A model generated the notes under the pieces. That model saw only the letters and a program-made list of their open reading frames with translations, made no database searches and was not told the origin of the DNA. This document shows positions 1 through 6,062 of a stretch of DNA of 8,971 nt, in pieces. The first letter of the stretch is position 1; every line of letters starts with the position of its first letter. Source of the DNA: CAYNGH01 sp964396845 (GTDB lineage Bacteria; Vulcanimicrobiota; JAJTBE01; CAYNGH01); NCBI GenBank assembly GCA_964396845.1, contig CAYNGH010000135.1:1-8971 (forward strand), written 5' to 3'. A program made the position numbers and the translations under genes.

Positions 1-2145
1 CTTCCGGCGGAGGACATTAAGCCCCCAGAAGGTGAAGAACATGGTCACCTTGCTCCCCATGGAAGCAGCTCCGTTGGCTATGATAAAAGCTGCCATCACC
101 CGATCCAGATCATTGCTGAATACGATGACAGTCTTGCTGAGCTTGTCGGGACAGCCGTCGTTGACCACCGGGTCCAGCTCCCCCTTCGGGGTCTTGCGGA
201 TAGTGGCAGTTATGATGCCTTTCTCCTCGCTGACAGCCAGAAGTTCATTGCCGGTATTCTTGCACCAGGCTTGAACATCGGCATGGAAGCCGGGATCCGT
301 GGCGGTAATTTTAATCACCTGCTCTGGATCCAGCTGGGCCATCCTGTCTTTCAGCTTCATTATTGGGCCGGGACACTGTATCCCGCATGCGCTCACTTCC
401 AGATCCGCCTTCACCGGCCCCGGTGGTTTTGTCGGAGCATCCTCCCCTTTCCGGTGCAAAGAAGGGCCTCCGGGATGTTCTCCCCGGGCCCGGCGATCTT
501 CCTGAACTTCCTTGTATGATTTAAAACCGCCAGTGACGTTGGCCGCGGAAAAACCATTCTGGGTCAGGATCCGGGCTGCAATGTAACTGCGTCGGCCCGT
601 GGCGCAGTGGATGGCATATTTTTTGCTTTTGTCCAGCTTGTCCAGGGAATTTCGAAGCTGGCCCAGGGGAATGTTTTCCGACCCGGGATATTGCCCCACC
701 AGGCGAAGCTCTGATTCTTCCCGGACATCCAGAACCTCATACTCACCGGGAGCCTTTTCCAGCTCATCCCAGGACAGAATAGACACATCCCCCCGCAGGC
801 AGTTGGCAGCCACCATCCCCGCCACATTGACAGGATCCTTTGCCGAGGAGAAAGGCGGAGCATAAGTCAGCTCCAGCTCCTCCAGATCATAAACCGTCAT
901 ACCCCGGGCAACGGCAGTGGCAATAACATCGATTCGTTTGTCAACGCCGTCCATCCCAACAATCTGAGATCCTAAAACCTTCCCGTCCCGGGGATCATAC
1001 ACCAGCTTCACCGCCATCATAGTTGCTCCGGGATAATAAGAAGCATGGGAGCTTGCATGGATGTAGATTTTCTCGTATTTTTTCCCTTCCCGATCCAGAG
1101 CCTTGGCAGTGGCCCCGGTCATGCCTGCGGTGAAGTCGAAAACCTTCACCACTGATGTCCCCAGAGCGCCCCTATAAACCATCTTCCGGCCCAGGGCATT
1201 ATCTGCGGCGATACGCCCCTGTTTGTTGGCAGGGCCTGCCAGGGGAATCTGGGCCCGGGTCCCCAGAACCAAATCGTTAATCTCCGCGGCATCCCCCACC
1301 GCGTATATATGGGGATCGCTGGTAGCCATATATTCATCGGTGACAATCCCTCCCCGGCTCCCGATTTTAAGACCCGCATCCCTGGCCAGAGCATTTTCCG
1401 GCTTGACCCCCACCGACAGGATGACCATGTCGGTTTCAATCTTCTTGCCGTGGGCAGTGGCCACCGTGGTTGTACCATCTTCGTGGCTGAAGGAAGAAAC
1501 TCCGTCAGACAGGATGAGATTCACTCCCCGGGTGCGGATATAGTTCTGGAGGATTGATGCCATTTCCCAATCCAGCGGAGGCATCACCTGATCCATCATC
1601 TCGATGAGAGTGACCTCCAGCCCCAAATGATGAAGGTTCTCCATCATCTCAAGGCCGATGAATCCCCCTCCCACTACCAGCACTCTTCGGGGTTTGCGGT
1701 TCTCAATGAAATCCTTTATTCTGTCCGCATCGGGAATGTTCCTGAGAGTGAATATATTCTCCCCGTCAATCCCCGGCAGGGGCGGTTTTATGGGTGCTGC
1801 TCCCTGGGACAGAATCAGCTTGTCGTAAGACTGAGAGTATTCCTCCCCCCCCCGGAGATCCCGAACATTTATGACCTTTTTTTCCCGATCAATCTTCAGC
1901 ACCTCGGTGAGGGTTCTCACATCCACCCTAAACTGGCTCTTGAACTGTTTTTCCGATGTCACCAGGAGGTCTTTACGCTCTTTAATGACACCGCTTATAT
2001 AATAAGGCAGACCGCAGTTGGCAAAGGAGATATACTCCCCCCGCTCAAACATTGTGATCTCCGCATTCTCATCAATCCTGCGGGCCCGGGCCGCGGCGCT
2101 GGCACCACCGGCTACTCCCCCTACAATGACAAGTTTTGTTGACAT
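1..2145 (-). CDS. CoA-disulfide reductase-like flavoprotein fused to rhodanese, TusA and DsrE domains (3' end outside window)
   Basis: I translated this open frame by hand; it has no stop across 715 codons and leaves the window at base 1. It starts at ATG 2145 behind GGAGGT with 7-nt spacing. Domains in order: FAD/NAD(P)H disulfide reductase (about 1-320) with N-terminal dinucleotide fold VGGVAGGASAA, redox NCGLPYY with Cys44, second nucleotide fold GGGFIG at 159-164 and FAD-binding YAVGDAAE near 281-288; dimerisation domain (about 325-445) with HASYYPG (Tyr370/371) and YAPPFSSAKDP (Tyr428), the tyrosines typical of CoA-disulfide and CoA-persulfide reductases; rhodanese (about 456-548) with active loop CATGRR, Cys514; a Pro/Gly/Lys linker; TusA-like (about 580-650) with CGIQCPGP, Cys587 and Cys591; and the beginning of a DsrE-like domain (from about 670) with FFTFWGLNVLRRK. 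Known single-domain relatives use NAD(P)H to reduce CoA disulfide, CoA persulfide or polysulfide. The fusion is inferred to pass sulfane sulfur between thiols in the cytoplasm. It lies 21 nt after the arsR-type gene, in one operon. Confidence 0.95.
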   Translation of the reverse strand, partial: MSTKLVIVGGVAGGASAAARARRIDENAEITMFERGEYISFANCGLPYYISGVIKERKDLLVTSEKQFKSQFRVDVRTLTEVLKIDREKKVINVRDLRGGEEYSQSYDKLILSQGAAPIKPPLPGIDGENIFTLRNIPDADRIKDFIENRKPRRVLVVGGGFIGLEMMENLHHLGLEVTLIEMMDQVMPPLDWEMASILQNYIRTRGVNLILSDGVSSFSHEDGTTTVATAHGKKIETDMVILSVGVKPENALARDAGLKIGSRGGIVTDEYMATSDPHIYAVGDAAEINDLVLGTRAQIPLAGPANKQGRIAADNALGRKMVYRGALGTSVVKVFDFTAGMTGATAKALDREGKKYEKIYIHASSHASYYPGATMMAVKLVYDPRDGKVLGSQIVGMDGVDKRIDVIATAVARGMTVYDLEELELTYAPPFSSAKDPVNVAGMVAANCLRGDVSILSWDELEKAPGEYEVLDVREESELRLVGQYPGSENIPLGQLRNSLDKLDKSKKYAIHCATGRRSYIAARILTQNGFSAANVTGGFKSYKEVQEDRRARGEHPGGPSLHRKGEDAPTKPPGPVKADLEVSACGIQCPGPIMKLKDRMAQLDPEQVIKITATDPGFHADVQAWCKNTGNELLAVSEEKGIITATIRKTPKGELDPVVNDGCPDKLSKTVIVFSNDLDRVMAAFIIANGAASMGSKVTMFFTFWGLNVLRRK

Positions 2146-2166
2146 AATTCCTACCTCCAGAAAAAA

Positions 2167-2466
2167 TTAAAGACAGCCACAAAGACTGCCCAGTATCCGT
2201 TCAATAAATTGGGATTTTTCTTCCTCCAGGGAGTAATAGACATGCCCCTCCCGCCTTTGGGAATCCACCAGCCCGTTAAGGCGGAGTATCCGCAACTGCT
2301 GGGAAACCATAGGCTGATCCTTCCCCAGTATCTCCTGCAACTGCCCCACATTGCAAGGCTCCCTGCGCAGATGACACAGAATCCTGAGCCGGACAGGATG
2401 GGCCATAGCCTTCATCACTTCCGCCAGCCTCCTGAGCTGTTCTTCATCCATTTGGGAAATCTTCAT
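2167..2466 (-). CDS. ArsR-family winged-helix repressor, candidate persulfide/thiol sensor
   Basis: This small DNA-binding protein has the ArsR layout: an N-terminal helix, AMAHPVRLRIL, a helix-turn-helix GQLQEILGKDQPMVSQQLRI and a wing ending GHVYYSL. ATG 2466 (99 aa) is preferred because AGGGG lies 9 nt upstream; the in-frame ATG at 2475 directly abuts that SD and would give 102 aa. Numbered from the longer form, cysteines are at 34, 41, 99 and 101. The classic arsenic-sensing ELCVCDL motif is absent; one cysteine in the second-helix region (Cys41) plus cysteines in the last helix (CGCL tail) resembles the two-cysteine arrangement of SqrR/BigR-type persulfide sensors. The gene lies directly upstream of a rhodanese-bearing flavoprotein, which supports sulfur sensing, but thiol-metal sensing through the CxC tail is possible. 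It is probably autoregulated through palindromes in its promoter. Confidence 0.93.
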   Translation of the reverse strand: MKISQMDEEQLRRLAEVMKAMAHPVRLRILCHLRREPCNVGQLQEILGKDQPMVSQQLRILRLNGLVDSQRREGHVYYSLEEEKSQFIERILGSLCGCL

Positions 2467-2489
2467 GTATATCATCCCCTGCCTGTGTG

Positions 2490-2525
2490 GATATAGTTAT
2501 ATCATTATATAGCTATATCGATATA
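2490..2525. promoter_or_regulatory. Overlapping AT-rich palindromes, probable ArsR-type operator
   Basis: Three symmetric elements tile the promoter. TATATCGATATA (2514-2525) and ATATAGCTATAT (2507-2518) are perfect 12-bp palindromes sharing five bases, and GATATA-GT-TATATC (2490-2503) has perfect 6-bp arms around a 2-bp centre. The first two cover the spacer and reach into the -10 box; the third covers the expected transcription start. ArsR-family dimers typically bind AT-rich inverted repeats in just this position and block polymerase. Binding by the adjacent regulator is inferred, not shown. Confidence 0.75.
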
Positions 2526-2532
2526 TTGTCAA
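2504..2532 (-). promoter_or_regulatory. Perfect consensus sigma-70 promoter for the arsR-type/flavoprotein operon
   Basis: On the minus strand TTGACA (2532-2527) is followed by exactly 17 nt and then TATAAT (2509-2504), a full 12/12 match to the sigma-70 consensus. The start of transcription would fall near 2497, giving a leader of about 30 nt before ATG 2466. Only about 16 nt separate the -35 box from the stop of the upstream TPR gene (2549), and I see no terminator between them, so some read-through from the uppP unit is possible. Confidence 0.85.
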
Positions 2533-2548
2533 GATGATCCGTAAAAAA

Positions 2549-3655
2549 TCAGGAGTTGTTCTTGATGACTTTTCCGTCGGGATTCTTCTCAAGAATAAAG
2601 AACTCGTTGAAATAATCGATCATGTCGGGGATATACTTCTCATCCATGGAGGCCAGAATTTCCGGGTGTTTTGGGGACAGCACATCAAAATAAACAAACT
2701 GCTTGAGGTAAAACCGGTTCTTTATATTGGCCAGGCGTTCAAGATAAGGGTCTTCCTCCATCTGGCCCCGGATCTTGAAGGCATTGTATGACCACAATAA
2801 ATTACGCAGGCATTCCATCTCTTCGATAAAAGTAAGCCGGTATTCTTCTTCACCGATGCGCTTCTGGAAATATCCGGGTTCGTGCCGCCAGTATGCCTTG
2901 CAAAAACCATAGGGCATCTGCCGGGGGAGGGTATCCTTGTCCAGGTATATCCTGTGTTTTCCGTTGTCCATCAGCTCCACCCGGTAAAGGGGGATAAAGG
3001 GCCTGTCGAACAGGGTGAACCCTGCCAGCTCTCCCAATTCCCGGAGGCTCTCCCATGCGCCGGGATCGTTCCGGTTGCTGATTATACAGCGGATGAAATC
3101 CTGCCTTGCACCATGGTAATCCTCCATTTTCATCCGGCACTGGCCGGCCCAGCGGTGAGCGTCAAAGTCGATGGGGTTCTTCTTCAGGGCCTTTTCGAAA
3201 TATTCCAGGGCAGTTTTATAATCCCCCTCCAGCATATATGATCGGCCAGAATAAGTATCAGCCTTCCAGTAACGGGGATCCCTCCTTCTGACCTCTTTAA
3301 TCACCTGCCGGGCTTTTTCCGTATCTCCTGACTCAAGGAGGGACTTTATATCATCTACTTTCCCTGCAAGCTCCATATCCAGGGCATATTCCACAACCCG
3401 GCTTCCATCAGGGCCCGGTGAGAGGATCTGGTTCTCATGGGCGTATTTTTTAGACTCTTCATACTCAGCCAGGGCCTGATCCGGGTCAAAATATGTCACA
3501 TGATAGTCATATCGCTCCGAATTATTGATGGTGTTGGAAATATCCGCCATGGGGGTCCATGGATGCCTCCCGGTGTCCAGCTCCATATCCGAGGCTGTCC
3601 CCGGCTGAATCAACAGGATTGCCAGAAAAATCAGAAACACTATTTTCCTTTTCAT
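2549..3655 (-). CDS. Exported TPR-repeat protein of unknown function
   Basis: This 368-residue protein opens with a signal peptide (positive MKRK, hydrophobic 5-17, likely cleavage around PGTAS at 18-22), so it is probably exported. After a linker, residues about 98-200 form two or three tetratricopeptide repeats; the clearest runs from 132 to 165 with the usual A/G-x-x-Y-x-x-x-G-x-Y-x-x-A-x-x-x-F-x-x-A-x-x-x-x-P spacing. TPRs mediate protein-protein contacts. The C-terminal half (about 215-368) is rich in aromatic and acidic residues and I do not recognise it. ATG 3655 overlaps the stop of the C11 peptidase gene by 4 nt (ATGA), which suggests translational coupling and a shared job with the peptidase. 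It is the last gene of the uppP unit. A periplasmic adaptor or substrate of the peptidase is possible, but the sequence does not settle it. Confidence 0.9.
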   Translation of the reverse strand: MKRKIVFLIFLAILLIQPGTASDMELDTGRHPWTPMADISNTINNSERYDYHVTYFDPDQALAEYEESKKYAHENQILSPGPDGSRVVEYALDMELAGKVDDIKSLLESGDTEKARQVIKEVRRRDPRYWKADTYSGRSYMLEGDYKTALEYFEKALKKNPIDFDAHRWAGQCRMKMEDYHGARQDFIRCIISNRNDPGAWESLRELGELAGFTLFDRPFIPLYRVELMDNGKHRIYLDKDTLPRQMPYGFCKAYWRHEPGYFQKRIGEEEYRLTFIEEMECLRNLLWSYNAFKIRGQMEEDPYLERLANIKNRFYLKQFVYFDVLSPKHPEILASMDEKYIPDMIDYFNEFFILEKNPDGKVIKNNS

Positions 3656-5034
3656 TTGTTGATTCCGCCTTTCCCGGCAGGCTTGATACCAGATGCCGGT
3701 TCATGTGCAAGCTTTTCCAGAAAGGATCGCCAACGGGACTCCCGGGCCAGCTTCAGATTATCATACCTGTTCATTATGAAATTTTCGAGGAAACTGCCAA
3801 ATTCCTTCAGGCTCTCTGTCGGGGCATACAGGGAAAGCCCCCCATACCGGTAATTATAATTGTCGGCATCAATCCCCTGTTGTTTCAGCATTTCCTGTTC
3901 TCCCGCAGGAAGGCTGTCAAAATCCGCCTGATGGCTGGCAATTATCGCCTCGTCAAGGGCCTCCCCAAGACTGCAGGCGGAGTCTTTCAAGTTTTCATCG
4001 TGGATCAGGGGGGAAGACTCCAGGGTTCGGGCCAGCTCCCGGAGATCCCGGTAATAGGTAAAGGGAGGTTCCCGCCGGGGAGAGGGATGAGAGGGAGTTG
4101 TGCCGGCTATGATTGATCTGACTATATCCACGGGAGTATCAGTGTTCAACAAGGCCTCTGCCATCTGGCCAAGATGCCGGGCAACTTTTTTAATCTTCTG
4201 CAAATCTATCGCAGACACAGCAGGAGTCTGGCGGGAGGTATTGCGGGAGGCTTCCACCAGGGCCACTGCCGATTCTCCGGGGCTGGTCTTCCTGCCTTCT
4301 CTGCTGTTATGCCGGATTGTCCGAATCATCTCTTCTATGGGCAGGCCGGCCCCGTATTCGGCCTTCTGGGAGGCCACCATAAAATCAGCGGAATCTTCGA
4401 ACTGAACAGCGGTTTCCGTGGATGCCATGAAGCATGAGTTGAATATCAGGAGATCCGGCTTGACTCCGGTTTTATCTTCGGTATTGCCAAAAGCCCGCTC
4501 CATCGAGGGCAGGGCCATCATTCCCCTGCGGTTTTTGTCGGTTACTGCTCCCAGAAATCCCCCCCCATGGCCCCCCAGAATAATGCCGTAATGCCGGGCC
4601 GGGAACTGTTTCATCCCCCACTGGATAAAATCCTCAAGATTTCGGGAATCCGACATGTCCAGATCCCCCATATCCTCAAGAACCACAGAATTAGATGAAC
4701 CATCGGAGGCGGGGCTGTTGACATGATAACGCCGGACTCCCTTCCAGCTGTGGTTGTCAGCAGGATTCCGGCTTCTCTGGGCCACCACTTCCACTCCGTC
4801 CCCAGAGCCTGCCATCTCAAGGTTGCCGAAGGCTTCTTCCCCTGCCCCGTCGATGTCCCCGGTTATGGAGGAATAGATCAGAAAAGTCCACTGGCCGGGG
4901 GATTCATCCCGGGAGAGCATAACGGCATCCTTGATGTTTCGGGAAATAGTTCCGGACTCCCCCGATGTATATTTGTCTGCCCCGGGGGAAGGGGTGTAAT
5001 TATTTATTCTGTCGATGGGATTCACATTCATCAT
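3652..5034 (-). CDS. Clostripain-like (family C11) cysteine peptidase homologue
   Basis: This is a 460-residue protein of the clan CD caspase-like fold. The catalytic pair expected for C11 is visible: His156 in ILGGHGGGF and Cys201 in IFNSCFMAS, each at the end of a hydrophobic strand. The segment VASQKAEYGAGLP (from about 220) matches the conserved stretch after the cysteine in the family. C11 enzymes cleave after Arg or Lys and usually self-process; specificity here cannot be read. The first 45 residues are Ser/Pro/Gly/Asn-rich and look disordered, and there is no signal peptide or transmembrane segment, so the protein is predicted cytoplasmic unless exported by a non-Sec route. Start ATG 5034 lies 6 nt after the uppP stop; a second ATG (5031) follows directly and the SD (AAAGG) is weak. 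The next gene overlaps by 4 nt. An N-terminal region of Ser/Pro/Gly type followed by a C11 domain is unlike secreted clostripain. Confidence 0.88.
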   Translation of the reverse strand: MMNVNPIDRINNYTPSPGADKYTSGESGTISRNIKDAVMLSRDESPGQWTFLIYSSITGDIDGAGEEAFGNLEMAGSGDGVEVVAQRSRNPADNHSWKGVRRYHVNSPASDGSSNSVVLEDMGDLDMSDSRNLEDFIQWGMKQFPARHYGIILGGHGGGFLGAVTDKNRRGMMALPSMERAFGNTEDKTGVKPDLLIFNSCFMASTETAVQFEDSADFMVASQKAEYGAGLPIEEMIRTIRHNSREGRKTSPGESAVALVEASRNTSRQTPAVSAIDLQKIKKVARHLGQMAEALLNTDTPVDIVRSIIAGTTPSHPSPRREPPFTYYRDLRELARTLESSPLIHDENLKDSACSLGEALDEAIIASHQADFDSLPAGEQEMLKQQGIDADNYNYRYGGLSLYAPTESLKEFGSFLENFIMNRYDNLKLARESRWRSFLEKLAHEPASGIKPAGKGGINK

Positions 5035-5040
5035 GCCTTT

Positions 5041-5868
5041 TTACTTTATTACCCCGGCAATGCCCAGCCCCACAAGAAGCAGTCCCAGAAGAACCCGATA
5101 AATGACGAACCCCGCAAAACTCCCCCGCTTCAAGTAATCCAGAAGAAACTTGATGCACAGAAACCCGCTGACAAGGGATGCCAGAAAGCCGATTCCATAA
5201 ATCATCATCCCTCCCGAGTCCAGGCCGGTCCTGATGACATTAAATACTCCATAGGCTGAAATCCCGGCAATGAGGGGAATTGAAATCAGAAAAGAATAAC
5301 GGGCCGCGGTTTGACGGTCAAATCCTAAAAGCAGGGCTGCAGTCATGGTGATTCCAGATCGGGACACCCCGGGAAACAGGGCAACAGCCTGGAAAAGGCC
5401 GATGATAACCGCATCCTTGAGAGTGATGGATTCGAGGTTTCTTTCCTTTCTGCCCTTGATGTCGGCAATATAGAGAATCAGGCCGAATATGATAAGCAGT
5501 GTGCTTATGGGATAGATGCTGGTAATCTGCTCCAGCCTGTCCTTGAATAAAAGGCCGAATGCTCCGCCGGGGATTGTGCTGATGATGAGAAACCAGGCCA
5601 TGTTCGTATCAGGCGTCCCATAGAGTTTTTTATTTTTTATATCTTTAAAAATCCCGGAACAAATATCGGTCAAATCAGTCCAGAAGTATATAACAAGGGC
5701 TATGAGAGTTGCCAGGTGGAGGATAATATCATATGTCTTGCCGGGATCGGGGAATTGAAACACCTGCCGGGTCAAAATCAGATGTCCCGAGGATGACACC
5801 GGCAGAAACTCCGTAAGGCCCTGGATTATTCCCAGGATTATCGACTGAATTGTATTTGGGTTTTCCAA
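5041..5868 (-). CDS. uppP: Undecaprenyl-diphosphate phosphatase (UppP/BacA)
   Basis: This 275-residue integral membrane protein recycles the carrier lipid for peptidoglycan and other envelope polymers by hydrolysing undecaprenyl diphosphate to the monophosphate; extra copies give bacitracin resistance. The two family signatures are intact: QGLTEFLPVSSSGH (residues 16-29, with Glu20 and His29) and PGVSRSG (166-172, with Arg170). The first acidic residue of the common EGLTE form is Gln here, a frequent variant. Length and the many hydrophobic segments fit the family. The start is a TTG at 5868; an in-frame stop 14 codons upstream and no ATG or GTG between leave it as the only sensible choice, and no good SD precedes it. 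It is the first gene of a minus-strand unit with the C11 peptidase and the TPR protein. Confidence 0.96.
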   Translation of the reverse strand: MENPNTIQSIILGIIQGLTEFLPVSSSGHLILTRQVFQFPDPGKTYDIILHLATLIALVIYFWTDLTDICSGIFKDIKNKKLYGTPDTNMAWFLIISTIPGGAFGLLFKDRLEQITSIYPISTLLIIFGLILYIADIKGRKERNLESITLKDAVIIGLFQAVALFPGVSRSGITMTAALLLGFDRQTAARYSFLISIPLIAGISAYGVFNVIRTGLDSGGMMIYGIGFLASLVSGFLCIKFLLDYLKRGSFAGFVIYRVLLGLLLVGLGIAGVIK

Positions 5869-5872
5869 CTTG

Positions 5873-5896
5873 TCACGGGGAATGGCCCGGCAGCAT
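5873..5896 (-). CDS. Possible 7-codon leader ORF upstream of uppP (MLPGHSP)
   Basis: An ATG at 5896 has an excellent SD (GGAG at 5905-5902, 5-nt spacing) and opens a frame of seven codons that stops with TGA at 5873, four bases before the uppP TTG start. uppP itself lacks a good SD, so ribosomes finishing this mini-ORF could reinitiate at TTG 5868. A frameshift artefact joining the two is less likely because the uppP N-terminus from the TTG already has normal family length. It is a prediction from signals alone. Confidence 0.35.
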   Translation of the reverse strand: MLPGHSP

Positions 5897-6062
5897 TCCT
5901 TCTCCTGTCAACAAATATAAAAGCCGGACAAGGGCAGGATTAAACCGGACAGATAAAAAATCCTGCCGGTGAAATATCTTCTGCTTGAATAAAAAAGCCG
6001 GTGCAGGATTTATCGGGACAATCGTAGAAAACCAGACAAAATTTTCGTGGTGGAGTGTTCTC
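5897..6062. other. Divergent intergenic region between uppP and the membrane-protein operon
   Basis: The stretch separates two divergently transcribed units and must hold both promoters, but I find no convincing -35/-10 pair. On the minus strand TATATT (5919-5914) could be a -10 box for uppP without a recognisable -35. On the plus strand TTGAAT (5985-5990) could be a -35 without a good -10. The region also holds an inverted repeat and two direct CCGGACA copies (5924-5930, 5945-5951). Confidence 0.4.
5933..5967. repeat. 9-bp inverted repeat in the divergent promoter region
   Basis: GGCAGGATT (5933-5941) is exactly complementary to AATCCTGCC (5959-5967) across a 17-nt A-rich loop. A third copy of its core, GCAGGATT, occurs at 6003-6010. 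Its place between divergent genes suits an operator better than a terminator, but a weak hairpin cannot be excluded. Confidence 0.5.

Noticed and set aside
1627..2142. Open frame of 171 codons on the plus strand
   Set aside because: Antisense to the N-terminal part of the flavoprotein, which has intact FAD and NCGLPYY motifs; no SD and no recognisable motif.
2167..2466. Arsenic-resistance regulator
   Set aside because: The metal-binding ELCVCDL motif is absent and no arsenic genes are adjacent; the family name alone was not taken as function.
2533..2548. Transcription terminator after the TPR gene
   Set aside because: Only 16 nt separate the stop from the -35 box and there is no GC-rich hairpin with a T run.
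4723..5259. Open frame of 178 codons on the plus strand across the C11 and uppP genes
   Set aside because: Antisense shadow crossing two real genes, with no family features.
5933..5967. Rho-independent terminator
   Set aside because: The arms flank a 17-nt loop and no gene ends into it on either strand; both neighbouring genes start outward from the region.
5985..6062. Upstream TTG start for the first plus-strand gene
   Set aside because: No SD, and the added residues overlap the repeat-bearing intergenic region; TTG 6063 has GGAG at 7 nt.
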